A DNA stretch of 64,000 bases from Halicephalobus mephisto (Eukaryota; Nematoda; Chromadorea; Rhabditida; Panagrolaimidae): assembly GCA_009193035.1 (NCBI GenBank), contig SWDT01000077.1, positions 124,001 to 188,000 of the forward strand, written 5' to 3'. The notes under the pieces are model-generated. The model was not told the DNA's origin. It was given only the letters and a program-made list of their open reading frames with translations, and made no database searches. The position numbers were made by a program, and so were the translations under genes. The number at the start of each line of letters is the position of its first letter. Within the stretch, counting starts at the first letter, position 1. Positions 10,569 to 21,395 of this stretch are shown here, in pieces.

Positions 10569-10999
10569 GATGACTGTGTAGCTGCATTACGCGATGGTGA
10601 TTACTCCATTTACCCCTGATTTAACTCCATTTTTTGTCTTGGTCTCAGTCGTTTTTATGTTGTATCGAATAAATTATGTTAGATAAACTGTTGACGACAA
10701 TGAGTGGTTATATTCCATTTGATCCTGTTTGTTTTGAAGTGGTTGGATTGAAACTGGTTTTAGATGGGTACTTCCAAGGAGGAGTGGGTCAGTTTTGACT
10801 CGGATCTGAAAGTAGACGGGGAGTCGGGGGTGCCGGCTGATCCACTCAGAGAGGTTTCGCTGGATGAGGAAGGACCGTCCAATGCTTTCCACTTAAATCC
10901 CGTAACGTAAATTTGAACGACCTTGAACAAATTATACAATTTACCTTCAATAGTCACAAGTTAGAGTTTACAAAAAATCCCCATATAATAATTAATTTC
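10569..10999. other. Intergenic with an unassigned coding-like island
   Basis: AATAAA at 10668-10673 would serve the helicase locus. At 10764-10910 the sequence becomes GC-richer and is open on both strands: plus MGTSKEEWVSFDSDLKV to FHLNPVT, directly after a TTTTAG acceptor; minus a Ser-rich frame ending SSLEVPI. I recognise neither. It may be an orphan exon. Confidence 0.35.
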
Positions 11000-12235
11000 C
11001 TAATCTAAATCCATTTCACTCGGTTCGGCAGTAGATTTAACTGGTTCCTCTTCCATTTTTTCAACTACCGGTTCCGTAATTAATCCAGGAGGATTTACCT
11101 CGTCAGCTTTGGCATTCATGTGATCAAAATCAGGCATTCCATCACGGTAGAATTGATCTGCACGATTACTAGCTTCTTCTGGCATTTCTTCATCTGGAGA
11201 AAAGCCCTCTTTTTCTTGATCTGTTCCTTTCGGTATTAATCCCTTCAACAATCCACCGAGCATTCCACCTAATCCTGAGTCATTTTTCGGAGGAACTTTG
11301 AAAAATACTTGAGCTACTTTATCTAGTGCTCCTTTGTATTCACAGTCACCATAAAGAATAGGTTGGTATTTTTCCACTAGGTAGACAAACTTGTTGAACT
11401 GAAAATTCTATTATTTAATATGTAAAAAAGGAAATCTTACATCTTGAAGTTGGAGAACTGCCATGAGCAACCAGATGAAATTCAACAATGGTTCATTTCT
11501 GAATGGGAAAACTTGTTTAATTCCAGGATGATCACGACAATAAACGACAAAGAAGGATTGAGCAATTCTGAGTTTTTTATGGGCCAGCAACTGAAGGACT
11601 GCTTGAGCTACATAATTCTGAGCATCACCTTCTTCTGGAGATTCTTGTTTCGTTGTATATTCTATCAAAAATGTAGAAAATGAATCTGGATCATTTGCCA
11701 GTAGAAAATGAAGTCTAGCAAGGTTATGAGATCCTTGTTTCCAGTGAACTTTTGCAAAAATCAAGTGAAGATTAGGATCACCTCGGATTTTCCGAAATGA
11801 TCTGGTAGACATTTCTTTTGACCATTTGAATACATCATTAACAAATTTCGAACGTAAATCATGGGATCCAGATTCCGTAGATGGCGCCGCAATCGTAACC
11901 GGAATAAGTTCAAATATCTACAAAAATTAAATCCACATTAATAAAATTACAAAAACTACCTTTCCAATTTCACAATAAATATCATCTGTTGGTTGTACTT
12001 TGAAATTTACCAAAGTATCAGCATAAACCTCGGCCAAATCCAAAACAGTTGTTTTTTCTTCTTGAACACCAAAATCTAAGGCAGCACGATAGAGCATTTC
12101 TAGACATTCTCGAGCTTGAGATTCATCCTTACATCGATTTCTCACTGTACGGTAAATTTGTAAAGCTTCATATGTATTTTGTTCCTTGATGGCTTCTTCC
12201 GCTTTTAGTCGTAATTTCTCAAATTTCGGCGGCAT
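11000..12235 (-). CDS. GET4: GET4/TRC35 homolog, tail-anchored protein insertion factor
   Basis: Three exons: 11960-12235, 11441-11917 and 11000-11398, 383 residues, all junctions in phase. Family: GET4 is an alpha-solenoid that binds GET5/UBL4A (and BAG6 in animals) and hands tail-anchored membrane proteins to GET3 in the cytosol. Seen here: N-terminal helical repeat (EEAIKEQNTYEALQIYRTVRNR), DPNLHLIFAKVHWKQGSHNLARLHFLL, FVVYCRDHPG, and an acidic C-terminal tail with a Gly-rich patch (GLGGMLGGLLKG) ending EPSEMDLD. The human protein is about 327 residues; the excess is the acidic tail. A TTTTAG acceptor leaves a 21-nt leader before the ATG, consistent with trans-splicing. Confidence 0.88.
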
Positions 12236-12816
12236 CTTTGGATCACTAGATTAGACCTAAAAGTTTTAAAAAATATATTCTTACGAAATACTCTCGACAC
12301 GAATTTTAGAAATCCCTATCTTCAGGTATAGATCCCAGGAGTTTTCATTAGATTCTAAAGGATTCTAGTTATAAAAAAATTTTTCACAAATTTCGATGTA
12401 AATTTGAAATTTCCGGAATTCAAATTCTAATGGATCCAAAAGTTTAAACTAAATTCTAGAATTTTACATAAGATTCTAAAAACCTCCAGAAGCTTCCATG
12501 AACTTCTGACATTGTTAAGAACGTTTTTATGGAGTTTTCCCAACACGAATTTCCAGAACCTTCAGAACTTTCAAAATTCCAGCAATTCCACAAATTTCTA
12601 CTAAATTCTAAATCTTCAGAAACTTGAGAACTTCTGGAAAATCCCAGAATCTTAATTAATAAAAATTTAAAGAAGAAAATTAATAAAATTTAAAAATTCA
12701 ACGGTAAAAATGACCGATTTCATATAAAAATCACATTTCATTGTTTTTATCATTCGTCAAACAGTAATAATAATGAAAAAAGTAAAGTAAAAACAACCAA
12801 AATTTGGGAGATCAGG
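12236..12816. other. Intergenic between GET4 and SmD3
   Basis: Low-complexity sequence with repeated TTCTAGAA/TTCCAGAA words and two copies of the dispersed CAACACGAATTT motif (about 12290 and 12537). No gene seen. Confidence 0.5.
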
Positions 12817-13687
12817 TTAAGCGCGGAAAGGCTGACGAGGAACGGCGCCTCCACGAGGGGCTCCCCGAGGCATTCCTCTGCCACCACGGAAGGCACTGCC
12901 ACGACCACGAGGAGCAGCTCCACCTAGACCCATACCGTGAGCGCCTTTCTGAGCTCTACCGATATTTTTGAACATCGGGGCATTCTTCAGCATATCAGGA
13001 AGGATGATGAATCGAATCTGAGAACCTCGGACAAAAACATTTTCCAGATTGGTTGTTCTTCCGTCTCGATGGGTCATCACAACTTCAGAAAGTTGGCAGT
13101 TCATGTTATCCTCAGCTTCCATCAATTTTCCGCGGTAAACTTCACCTAAAAGAGAGAATTATGCATCAAACAGCAAAATCATATATGAATTTGTCTTAAA
13201 AAATTGCTTCGAGGAATTTTCAGAAGTTTTTGGAAACTAAAGTAGTTTATAATCTTAGTTGTGCGTTACTCAGTAATCTTATATAATTTTCAAATTCACT
13301 GTAAAGATTAAAAATTCGCGTTTTTTACAAAATTCTCTTGGAAATTTCTTGAGTTTCTCAGAAAATACGGTAGTTTATGTGGTGATAGTTATGATTTTGT
13401 AAACTTTTATACCTGATGTTTTAGGACTATATCAGGATTTAGGATCTTTTAGATTAAGACATACAGTATATAACACCTTATCTACCTTCGAAAGCTAATT
13501 TTCATATATTAAAATCCTAATAGATATCCGAAAAACCACAACTAACACCAAAGTACCCTGTCGAAAATGGGTTGTTCTGCTTATAATGTAAAAAAACAAG
13601 TAAAAACTCACCAACACAAGTTTCCAAAGTGATGATATGACCTTCGGCCTCGTGCAAAACCTTGATCGGTACTCCAATAGCAGTCAT
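12817..13687 (-). CDS. snr-1: Small nuclear ribonucleoprotein SmD3
   Basis: Two exons, 13612-13687 and 12817-13145, 134 residues. It starts [18 protein letters not shown] and continues [17 protein letters not shown], the Sm1 motif, and [16 protein letters not shown], the Sm2 motif, then an Arg-Gly-rich tail ([20 protein letters not shown]) of the kind methylated and read by SMN. SmD3 is part of the heptameric Sm ring on U1, U2, U4 and U5 snRNAs and, in nematodes, SL RNAs. The exon junction splits the Gly codon before EVYRGK. The 466-bp intron contains a 192-bp element also found in the RBM17 intron. Confidence 0.95.
13329..13520 (+). repeat. 192-bp dispersed element, copy in the SmD3 intron
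   Basis: Nearly identical, in inverted orientation and with the same length, to 20048-20239 in the RBM17 intron. It starts AAAATTCTCTTGGAAATTTC and ends with ATTAAAATCCTAA. Diverged relatives occur near 2870-3025, 7785-7920 and 20740-20830. No terminal inverted repeat or coding capacity was seen. Confidence 0.85.
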
Positions 13688-14153
13688 CTTGATTGAGAAG
13701 TTCCAAAAATAGGAAGGATAAAAAAGGATCAAGAAAACGAAGCAGAATCCAAACAGGGAGAATGTCGAAAGAGCACAAAAATTGTCCAACCGCTTCCGTT
13801 CGGGACCAGCGCGAGTCGAGTTTTTTCGAATTCCTCTCAGTTTCCGTATATTTTTGATTTTTATAGTTTTTATATTATTTTTGATTATTTTTGTTTTTAG
13901 AATAATTTTAAATAACTTAATTGCAAGAAATTACTAGTATTTTAGGATATAGAAGAATGCAAATTTAACTTTCTCAGTGCTAATGGGAATTTTCCATTCA
14001 AGACCGCCGCGAGTCGGATTTTTTCGATTTCCATATAACTTTGATTTTTAAATTTTTTATTTTTAGAATGATTTTAGATGTTTTAATTCCAGTCAATCAT
14101 TGGATTTTTTAACATACAAAACTAAAAAATTCTTGAATTTTGTATTTTTAACC
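13688..14153. other. Intergenic between SmD3 promoter and clec 3' end
   Basis: Two related blocks (13800-13850 and 14000-14035) share CCGCGAGTCGGATTTTTTCG-like sequence, suggesting a small duplication upstream of SmD3. No open frame supported. Confidence 0.45.
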
Positions 14154-15980
14154 CTAGGCTTGGATGGCTGCTTTTTTGCAGACGAAAGCTCGATAAGTGT
14201 CTCCGCAGTTGAAGTTGTTGAATTCTTGATACCAACTTTGTTCGGCAAGCCATTCAGAAACGTCGCTGAACGTCATTACGCAGTTTTCTTTTCCGGCGTT
14301 GTCGGGTTGGTTGTGGGCCCACTTGATGAAATCCACCGGAGATCCGTCTGTCCATTTCCAGTTTTTATTTTTGTCTTCAGTATAGAGTCCGATCATCGTC
14401 ATGTCCGGTGTGGACAATTTCAAAGTTGTTTGTGCCAGATTATTCACGAAAATATTTTCTTCTTCACTGTGGATGGAAGTCAAATGAGCTCCTTCGCTGA
14501 CGCAGAAGGCCTCTGCGTCGTTCCATTTCTTGTCGAAGTACACTTTGTAGCAAGATCCGGTGTTGTTGAAGATGGTCCACTCGCTCGGACAAGAAAGCGG
14601 ACAACTCTCGATTACAGTACCCGGGAGAGCACAAATGTAGGGCTTCTTGATGAAGCAGTTCTGAGCCGACCACAGCCCTCCATTCAGAGCAACACCTAAA
14701 CAGTCAGCTCCAGAAGTCGCCACGGGTTCTCCAGGAGCCCAATCAGCGAAACTAAAAGGCTTCCCGTCCGTCCAAGTCCAGACTCCAGAAGACGCCAGGT
14801 CGTTCCCTCCAATCCAGAAATCAGACGAATTGCCGTTTGTGAAAATCGACTGAGCTTTTTCTAAAAAGATTTTTTAACAAAATTAAAATTTATAAAAACT
14901 TGCAAAATCTAGTGCAAGATTCTAGAATCCTAAAAATGAATTTTAAAGCTTTCTAGATTCTAGAAGGAGATATGGAAGACTTTCAGAATCTCAAGGAAGC
15001 TTCTGAAACTTCCTAGAGTCTAGTGGAGGATTCTGGAATTTTCTTAAAATTCGATAGAAATTTTTAAAATTTTCTGAAATCTAGTGGAGGATCTGAAAGA
15101 CTTTCAGAATCTCAAGGAAGCTTCTGAAACTTCCTAGAGTCTAGCGGAGGATTCAGAAATTTTCCTAAAAATTGATTAAAAATCTTTAAAATTTTCTCAA
15201 ATCTAGCGGAGGATTCTGGAATTTTCTTAAAATTCGATAGAAATTTTTAAAATTTTCTCAAATCTAGCGGAGGATTCAGAAATCTTCCTAAAATCTGATA
15301 AAAATTTAAAAATTTTCTAAAATATAGTGGAGAATCTGAAAGACTTCCAGAATCTCAAGGAAGCTTCTGAAACTTCCTAGAGTCTAGTGGAGGATTCAGA
15401 AATTTTCCTAAAAATTGATTAAAAATTTTTAAAATTTTCTCAAATCTAGTGGAGAATCTGAAAGACTTCCAGAATCTTAAAAAAGCTTCTAGAATCTTCT
15501 GAAATCTAGCAGGGGATTCTGAAGTTTTCCAGAATCCAATGAAAAAATTCTGAAACTTTCTAAAACTTCACAAAAACTTGAAATTTTCCAGAATTCTTAG
15601 AAATTTTCGGAGTTTTCTAGAACCTAGTAGAAAAATTCTGAAGTCTTCCAGAATCTGAAAAAAATTTATTCTTTATAAAATCCCAAAAATTCGTGTTGAG
15701 ACAATTTCGAAATATTATTCAAAATAATTTTTAATTTTAAAAACTTACGAACAAGAAAAGTGTTCGTGAAAGCAGAATCCACCGAAGCCAGATGACCTCC
15801 AAGATCCACACAAGTCTGTTCAGCATTCAAGTATTCCGTCGGCGAAGTCAACAACGAATAGCAAATTGTCGGATCCGATAAGCTAACGAAGGATCCAGTA
15901 GGACATACCGTGTCAGCTTTCGATAATCCTACGAAATACGGTAGAATTAAAACAAGAAAAAAATTTTTATATTTGTTCAT
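14154..15980 (-). CDS. Secreted C-type lectin with two CTLDs (clec-like)
   Basis: Two exons, 15749-15980 and 14154-14860, 312 residues. A signal peptide (MNKYKNFFLVLILPYFVGL) is followed by CTLD1 (TCVDLGGHLASV, FWIGGND, WTWTDG, CFIKKPYIC) and CTLD2 (CPSEWTIFNNTGSCY, WNDAEAFCVSEGAHL, WKWTDGSP, NQPDNAGKENC, RAFVCKK). CTLD2 carries a Gln-Pro-Asp in the loop where QPD/EPN motifs coordinate calcium and sugar; CTLD1 has EPV there and probably does not bind sugar in the classic way. Nematode clec genes of this type are often infection-induced and secreted in the gut, but that is family knowledge. The gene is a tandem paralog of the one at 16167-17630. The 888-bp intron is filled with repeats. Confidence 0.88.
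14930..15520 (+). repeat. Tandem repeat in clec intron 1
   Basis: About five imperfect units of roughly 110-130 bp built from GAAAGACTTYCAGAATCTCA, GGAAGCTTCTGAAACTTCC, TAGAGTCTAGTGGAGGATTC and a Phe/Lys-type AT-rich block. It occupies most of the intron between the two exons. Confidence 0.75.
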
Positions 15981-16166
15981 TTTTGTTGAAAAAAACCAAA
16001 AAATAATTTTTCTGCCTTTTCGATGATCTTATCGACCACGTTTTAACGTTATCAAACTTTTCAGAAGACTGTTACTTTGATCCGGATTTGATTGTAATCT
16101 AAATTTTCCCTTAATCTCTGTTCTTGGAGTTTTATCTAATTCCTGAATTGTTTATTTCGAAGAAAT

Positions 16167-17630
16167 TTAAGAATGTGAGGGTTTTTTACATATAAAAGCC
16201 CTAGCAGAAGAAGTACAGTCATAAGTCTGCCATTTTTCGTACAATCCTGAATCCGTAGGCCAGACAGATTTATCCACAAAGATTTGACCACATCGTTTTG
16301 CCGTGGCATTTGCTGGTTGATGTGATCCCCAATCCGTGAAATCGAAAGGTGAAGAATCTGTCCAGAACCAGTTGGAGCCATCTGTGTTCTTCAATCCTAT
16401 CCAGGGTTGTTTAGAACTGTCATCAAGATTTCCTGTTCTTGCCAATCCTAAAAAGTAAAATAAAAAATAAAATAAAATAAAAAATTACCCGAAACGAAGA
16501 TGCTTTCTTGAGTCGAGTGAATTGAAGCCAAATGACCTCCATCATTTACACAGCTGGCTTCAGCATCGTCGAAATTCGCGTTGAAACCCAATTTATAACA
16601 GCTCTTGTTAAAAACTGCCCATCCTTCGTCACATGTAGCTGGACAAGTAACACCACTCACAGCAGGGGTAGTACAAACGAAGGGGAGTTTAGTGAAGCAG
16701 TTAATTGCCCTCCAAGACCCATCTGCCATCTGGACCTGAGCACAATCAGATCCCGAATTCAAGTTCGGTTCTCCAGATGCCCAATCAGCGAAACTAAAAG
16801 GTGTTCCATCCGTCCAACTCCAGATTCCAGGAGCCGCCAAATCACTCGCTCCTATCCAGAAATTTGTGGCATTGATCCTTCGGAAGATTTTTTGAGTTTG
16901 TTCTAAAAAATCAAAGTTAATCTCAACATTAAATCACAATATCCACTATGTGACATTTACTCTCCCTTAGGCTGATTTTGACATTTCTTAAAATTAATTT
17001 CATTAGTTACTTTATTGGCACATTACAGTAACCAAATACGAAAAAGATCAATCTAAAAACAAAAAATTCCCAAAGTCAGTACGAGTAAAAGCAGGACTAA
17101 CATCATACAGTATATTTTTCAGACGTATTTTTCTGGTTACTTAATTAATGTTTTAGGTCAATCTAACTGCCAAAAATACTGGTTTAAAAACGAAAAAATA
17201 AGTTGTAAGATATTTGGTTTTTTACGATTTTTACATTTCTCAATTCACATTAGTTTCAAAATTAAAAAATTAGTTTTGTTGGTTACTTGACTAATATTTT
17301 AAACTAGTCTGATTTCCAAAAAGATTGATGCAAAAAAGTTAACTTAGCCTTACGAAATCAGGAACCAAAAGTCCTAAGAGAGCAACTGTCGTATATATAC
17401 GGTAACATACCCGTGATAAAGACGTTGACAAAACCGTTTTTGATGGAAGCTAGATGACCACTTAGATCAGTACAAGTTTGTTCGGCATCGGTGAAGGACA
17501 ATTGGACGGAGTAGAAGGAGTAGCAGGTGCTGGTGTCAATGATCGACTGGACTGCTCCTGCGGGACATGTGGAATCTGCCTTCTGGAGAAGGAAAACGAA
17601 AATAAGAAGAACAAAGGCCCGATATTCCAT
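16167..17630 (-). CDS. Secreted C-type lectin with two CTLDs, paralog
   Basis: Three exons, 17411-17630, 16489-16902 and 16167-16447, 304 residues, phases consistent. Signal peptide MEYRAFVLLIFVFLLQKADS, then CTLD1 (TCTDLSGHLASI, FWIGASDL, WSWTDG, EPNLNSGSDC, CFTKLPFVC) and CTLD2 (CDEGWAVFNKSCY, FDDAEASCVNDGGHLASI, WIGLKNTDGSNWFW, HQPANATAKRC, RAFICKK). CTLD1 has an intact Glu-Pro-Asn, the mannose-type motif; CTLD2 has QPA, a broken form. This is the reverse of the neighbour, where CTLD2 has QPD. The extra 41-nt intron (16448-16488) splits CTLD2 and is absent from the neighbour. Confidence 0.88.
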
Positions 17631-18350
17631 TTTGAATAAACCTTGATTGCTATAAAGAAAAAATACACGTTGGTGATCAGATTCGATAAGGAAATAATCC
17701 AGGGGTTTTCGGCCACGGAAGACAATATTGAGAACACGTCGGTTGTGATATATTCAGAGAAACATGGAACAAAGTACAATTATCTAAAACATTTAGTGGA
17801 TTAAGTAATATAAACAAAGAAAAATTCCAAGTTTCCGATGCAATTTCATTTGTACTTTGCTTATCAAAGTTCAAAGTAGAAATTTGGACTTTTTGCTCTG
17901 AGATAAAATCCGCATACCATGGTTTGATTCCAAAAATCTAAACAACTTCGACTATTTTAGGTAAAACAACTTTTTGAGATGGAAAAACCCATGAATGCTC
18001 TCTCAGAACAAAAATCAAACTCTGAACATCATCTTCGGCAAATCGGAGCATTGGATTCCTAAACATCGGAAATTCAAAGCGGCAAAACTTACTTTTCCAA
18101 AGTCCTTCAGAATTGGTTGGATTTTGAAAATCCCGAAGTAAAATTATCAACAATGATCTTCATCCTGAAAACAAAATTCATTATTGAAAAACATATTTCG
18201 CGAGATCTATATCGAAAGACAATCGATGTAGTAAGGCTATCGCGGAGTTGACTGGGATCTTGAGAAATATAAAAAATAGCAAATTTACATAAAAGCCAGG
18301 GCGAAAAATACTGCATAATAACAATACAACACAATACAAAAAAATCTGGT
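17631..18350. other. Intergenic with a coding-like minus-strand segment
   Basis: At 17938-18153 the minus strand is open and its composition is protein-like (FRNPMLRFAEDDVQ, LREHSWVFPSQKVV), preceded by a GTTTTCAG acceptor near 18161. I do not recognise the protein and no partner exon is convincing, so it is not called as a gene. Confidence 0.3.
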
Positions 18351-18975
18351 TCATCCACCTTCGTGGTGGAGCAGATTCTTCAGCCTCCTTCTATATTCCT
18401 CGCGGTCCTTGGCGAGTTGTTGCCAATTTTTCCCCATCGTGGTTTCAATCTCTTTTCGCCATTGGTCTGGTGGTCTTCCTCGGGGGCGTTTGTAATCGTA
18501 CGGACACCAGAAAGTCGTCTTTCTCGTCCACCTGTCGTCCTCTCGTCTTGCGACGTGTCCGGCCCATTTTCTTTTGTTGGGGCGTCTTTGATTCCTGCCT
18601 TCAGGTTGTACGTCAAGACGTATATTCGTTTCCGTTTGGGGAGCAGTCCTTCTATCCGGCTTTTATTGTCATCAAGTCTCTTCAGGGTTCTGCTCGTCCT
18701 ACTGCCCTTCGAACGTCTTCTCCCATCTAAGCTGGTTGAGACTCTTGTTGACTGAGTCGTTGCATATATCAATTTTCGTCACAGCGGCTTGCAAGGCCCG
18801 ATGTGACTATCCTCATCCTTGCCGGATCTTAGATGAGGATTTCCGGTCATTTGGTCCACTTGTTAGCTCCGTCATCCTTTTTTCATAGCAATATCCGGGT
18901 CGTAGGAGTTTGGATGTTGACGTTAAGCTGACAGGCTTCAAGCTGCTCCACCATGACAAGGCACACCGGAATTAG
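18351..18975 (-). mobile_element. Non-LTR (LINE) retrotransposon 3' end with reverse-transcriptase C-terminus
   Basis: On the minus strand one frame from about 18640 to the stop at 18351-18353 reads KRKWAGHVARREDDRWTRK, then FWCPYDYKRPRGRPPDQWR and NWQQLAKDREEYRRRLKNLL. The pattern W-GHVAR....RPRGRPP..W....LA.DR..(W/Y)R is the hallmark of LINE reverse transcriptase C-termini (RTE/jockey-like). The frame is uninterrupted. The segment is bounded by CTTCGTGGTGGAGCAG (18359 on) and CTGCTCCACCATGACAAGG (18943-18961), an imperfect inverted repeat. The rest of the element is missing, as expected of a truncated insertion. Confidence 0.8.
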
Positions 18976-19231
18976 AGCAGGCATAATAAAAATAACTATT
19001 AATATTCGACTATATTACAAATCCTGTGTAAATTTAATGGTTTTACAAATTTCTTAATTAAGAAATTTTCATTAAAATCCATAGCCTACGAATTTTACTT
19101 TTTGAATCTGTTTTTTCCAAGTTTTCCTTGCGAGACAACCCACGCGCCGAACGGACTGATGTTCGACCAGTGAAACTAAGTCCTGTAATTTTGAGAATTT
19201 TTTAAATTTATTTATTTACTTCTCTTCAAAG

Positions 19232-21395
19232 ATGTCGCTTTATGATGACATTGAGCCCACTGTCAAACGACCCAGAGGCTTTGAGACTTCAGAAACAACT
19301 GTTTCGGCTCCGGAACGACGTTATGGTAATTTTATTTTTTTAATTTTTTTAATCGACGATATATCCTTTAGATACACCTAAATTCGGTCCCCAGAACATG
19401 TTTGCCCCTCGGACGTTGATGACGAAGGTTTGTTTAGGGGAATTGATATATGGAAATTAGATATTATTTGGTTTTAGAAGACTTCAGAATCGAAACCAGC
19501 GAGAGAAGTGGCTGCTTCGGCTCCTGCTCCTAGTGTCCTTCAATCTGTGTCGGTTTCGTCTTCCTTTCCATCTGCTCCTGTGGCTACACCATCTACGTCC
19601 CAGCCATCGGCTCCTGAACCACAAACGATCGATTTCGAAGCGATCAAATCTCAGATCAAACAGAAGAGGATGGAATTGAACCAATCTGGTCCAGTGGTTC
19701 GGGTTTTTGAATCATTTCATATATTGTTTCCACTTCTTTCAGGTTAAAGGACTATTTAAGAGTGTCCCTGCTCCAGCAGCTCCGTCAAGTACCCAGAATC
19801 TGCCTGGTCTCCAAGCTCGGAAAGTGGACATGAACAAGTTGAAAGAAATCAATGTCGTTCCCACCGAGTTAACCAAGGAAAGAACAGAGTACTTGTTCGA
19901 TGAAGTCCATATTATTGATGAATACAACCCTTCAAAGCCTAATGATTATTTGGAGTTTATGAAAAGGTAATTATTCTTTACAATATAAGCGGAGTACTTG
20001 TTTCTGACAAAGTGCTTTGGTATTAGTTGTGGTTTTTCGAATATGTGTTAGGATTTTAATATATGAGAGTTAACTTTCGAAGGTAGATAAGATGTTATAT
20101 ACTGTATGTCTTAATCTAAAAGATCCTAAATCCTGATATAGTCCTAAAACATCAGGTATAAAAGTTTACAAAATCATAACTATCACCACATAAACTACCG
20201 TATTTTCTGAGAAACTCAAGAAATTTCCAAGAGAATTTTTTATTTTTTTAATTTCGTAGATGTCTGCTTTTGATTTCTATAATATGATTATTTTTAGTAT
20301 TAACTGCAATCCAATGTTTGGAGAAGAAATTGATGATAGTAAACTCGAAAGATTGATTATCAACGAGATTATTAACGGCAATAAAGAAGCAGCTCAAAGA
20401 ACTCCGTCGCCAGAACCGGAAGAAGAACCACTGCCTCAAACTGGACCTTCTGTAATTGCGAATATCATGGCGAAAATGGGCTACACGGAAGGTTCTGGAT
20501 TAGGAAAACACGGGCAAGGAATGAGTTCTGCTCTGAGAGTGGAGAAGAAAGCTGGAGTTGGTGGCAGAATCGTGAGCGAAATAGACGAAGTGATGATGTC
20601 TGTTGGGATCAATCCAGATGAGTTCACAAAACCAATTTCGAATGTACTTTTATTAAGAGTAAGTTTAAATTTTTAAAGGAGATAACTTATTTTCGATGAG
20701 ATATTTTAATATTAGTGTGATTTTCCGGATATTTGCTGGTGTTTTCATATATGAAAGTTAATTTTCGAAGGCAGAAGGTTTTGTACCTTATGTAATCTTA
20801 ATGTAGAAGATCCTAAATTCTTTAAACAGAATATATTTAAAAAGCTGGTTAGGAAAACGTAAAATTACGAAATAATTATTGTACAAAATTAAAATTATAA
20901 GCTACTTTGACTTTGAAAAACTCTACGAATTTGTGTTAAGGTGGTTGTACAAACAAGTAGAAAATTAATTTCTATAATATATGGCTACTTGCGAAGCTCT
21001 CAGATAGTCTGTTTTAATTTTTAAAACTTTCAAAAACTCACGTTGAGAAAATTTTACGAACAACTTTCATTTTTTGCTTTTTTAGAATAGTGTGAATTAA
21101 AATTAAAAATTTTCAGAACATGTATACAAATGAGGACATTCCTGAAGACTATGAATCGGAGTTGAGACCTGAACTTTCTCATTATGGTCATATTAGGAAA
21201 ATACATCTTTATCAAAATCCAGAAACTGAAGATGAACTAGAACAAGTCAGGATTTTTGTAGAATATGCCAACAAAGCAACAGCTGTCAGAGCTTATGCTG
21301 ATCTCAATCAAAGATTTTTCAGTGAAAAACTGATTAAAGCTGATTTTTATCCGACAGAAAGATTTGCGCTGGGACACTATAGCGATGAATTATGA
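19232..21395 (+). CDS. RBM17: RBM17/SPF45 splicing factor
   Basis: Six exons, 19232-19325, 19372-19427, 19478-19702, 19743-19966, 20298-20658 and 21117-21395, 412 residues. N-terminus MSLYDDIEPTVKRPRGFE; a Ser/Pro/Ala-rich low-complexity stretch (residues 50-105); EYNPSKPNDYLEFMKR; a G-patch (MAKMGYTEGSGLGKHGQG, about residue 270); and a C-terminal U2AF-homology RRM (VLLLRNMYT, then RIFVEYANK, and LNQRFFSEKLIKADFY). The Arg-Phe-Phe is the RXF motif that binds ULM peptides of SF1, U2AF2 and SF3B1. SPF45 supports 3' splice-site choice. Two alternative in-frame donors exist at exon 3 (after 19696 or 19702). Intron 4 holds a 192-bp repeat, and another candidate acceptor lies at 20259. Confidence 0.92.
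20048..20239 (-). repeat. 192-bp dispersed element, copy in the RBM17 intron
   Basis: Inverted, nearly identical partner of 13329-13520, ending 58 bases before exon 5 of RBM17. A more diverged relative lies in the next intron at about 20740-20830 (TTCATATATGAAAGTTAATT followed by a TTTTGTACCTTATG block). Confidence 0.85.

Noticed and set aside
14100..14699. 199-codon plus-strand open frame
   Set aside because: Antisense shadow of the clec exon, whose minus-strand CTLD motifs and signal peptide are clear.
18363..18755. 130-codon frames on both strands
   Set aside because: Shadows of the retrotransposon frame; the RT motifs are in a third frame that lacks an early Met.
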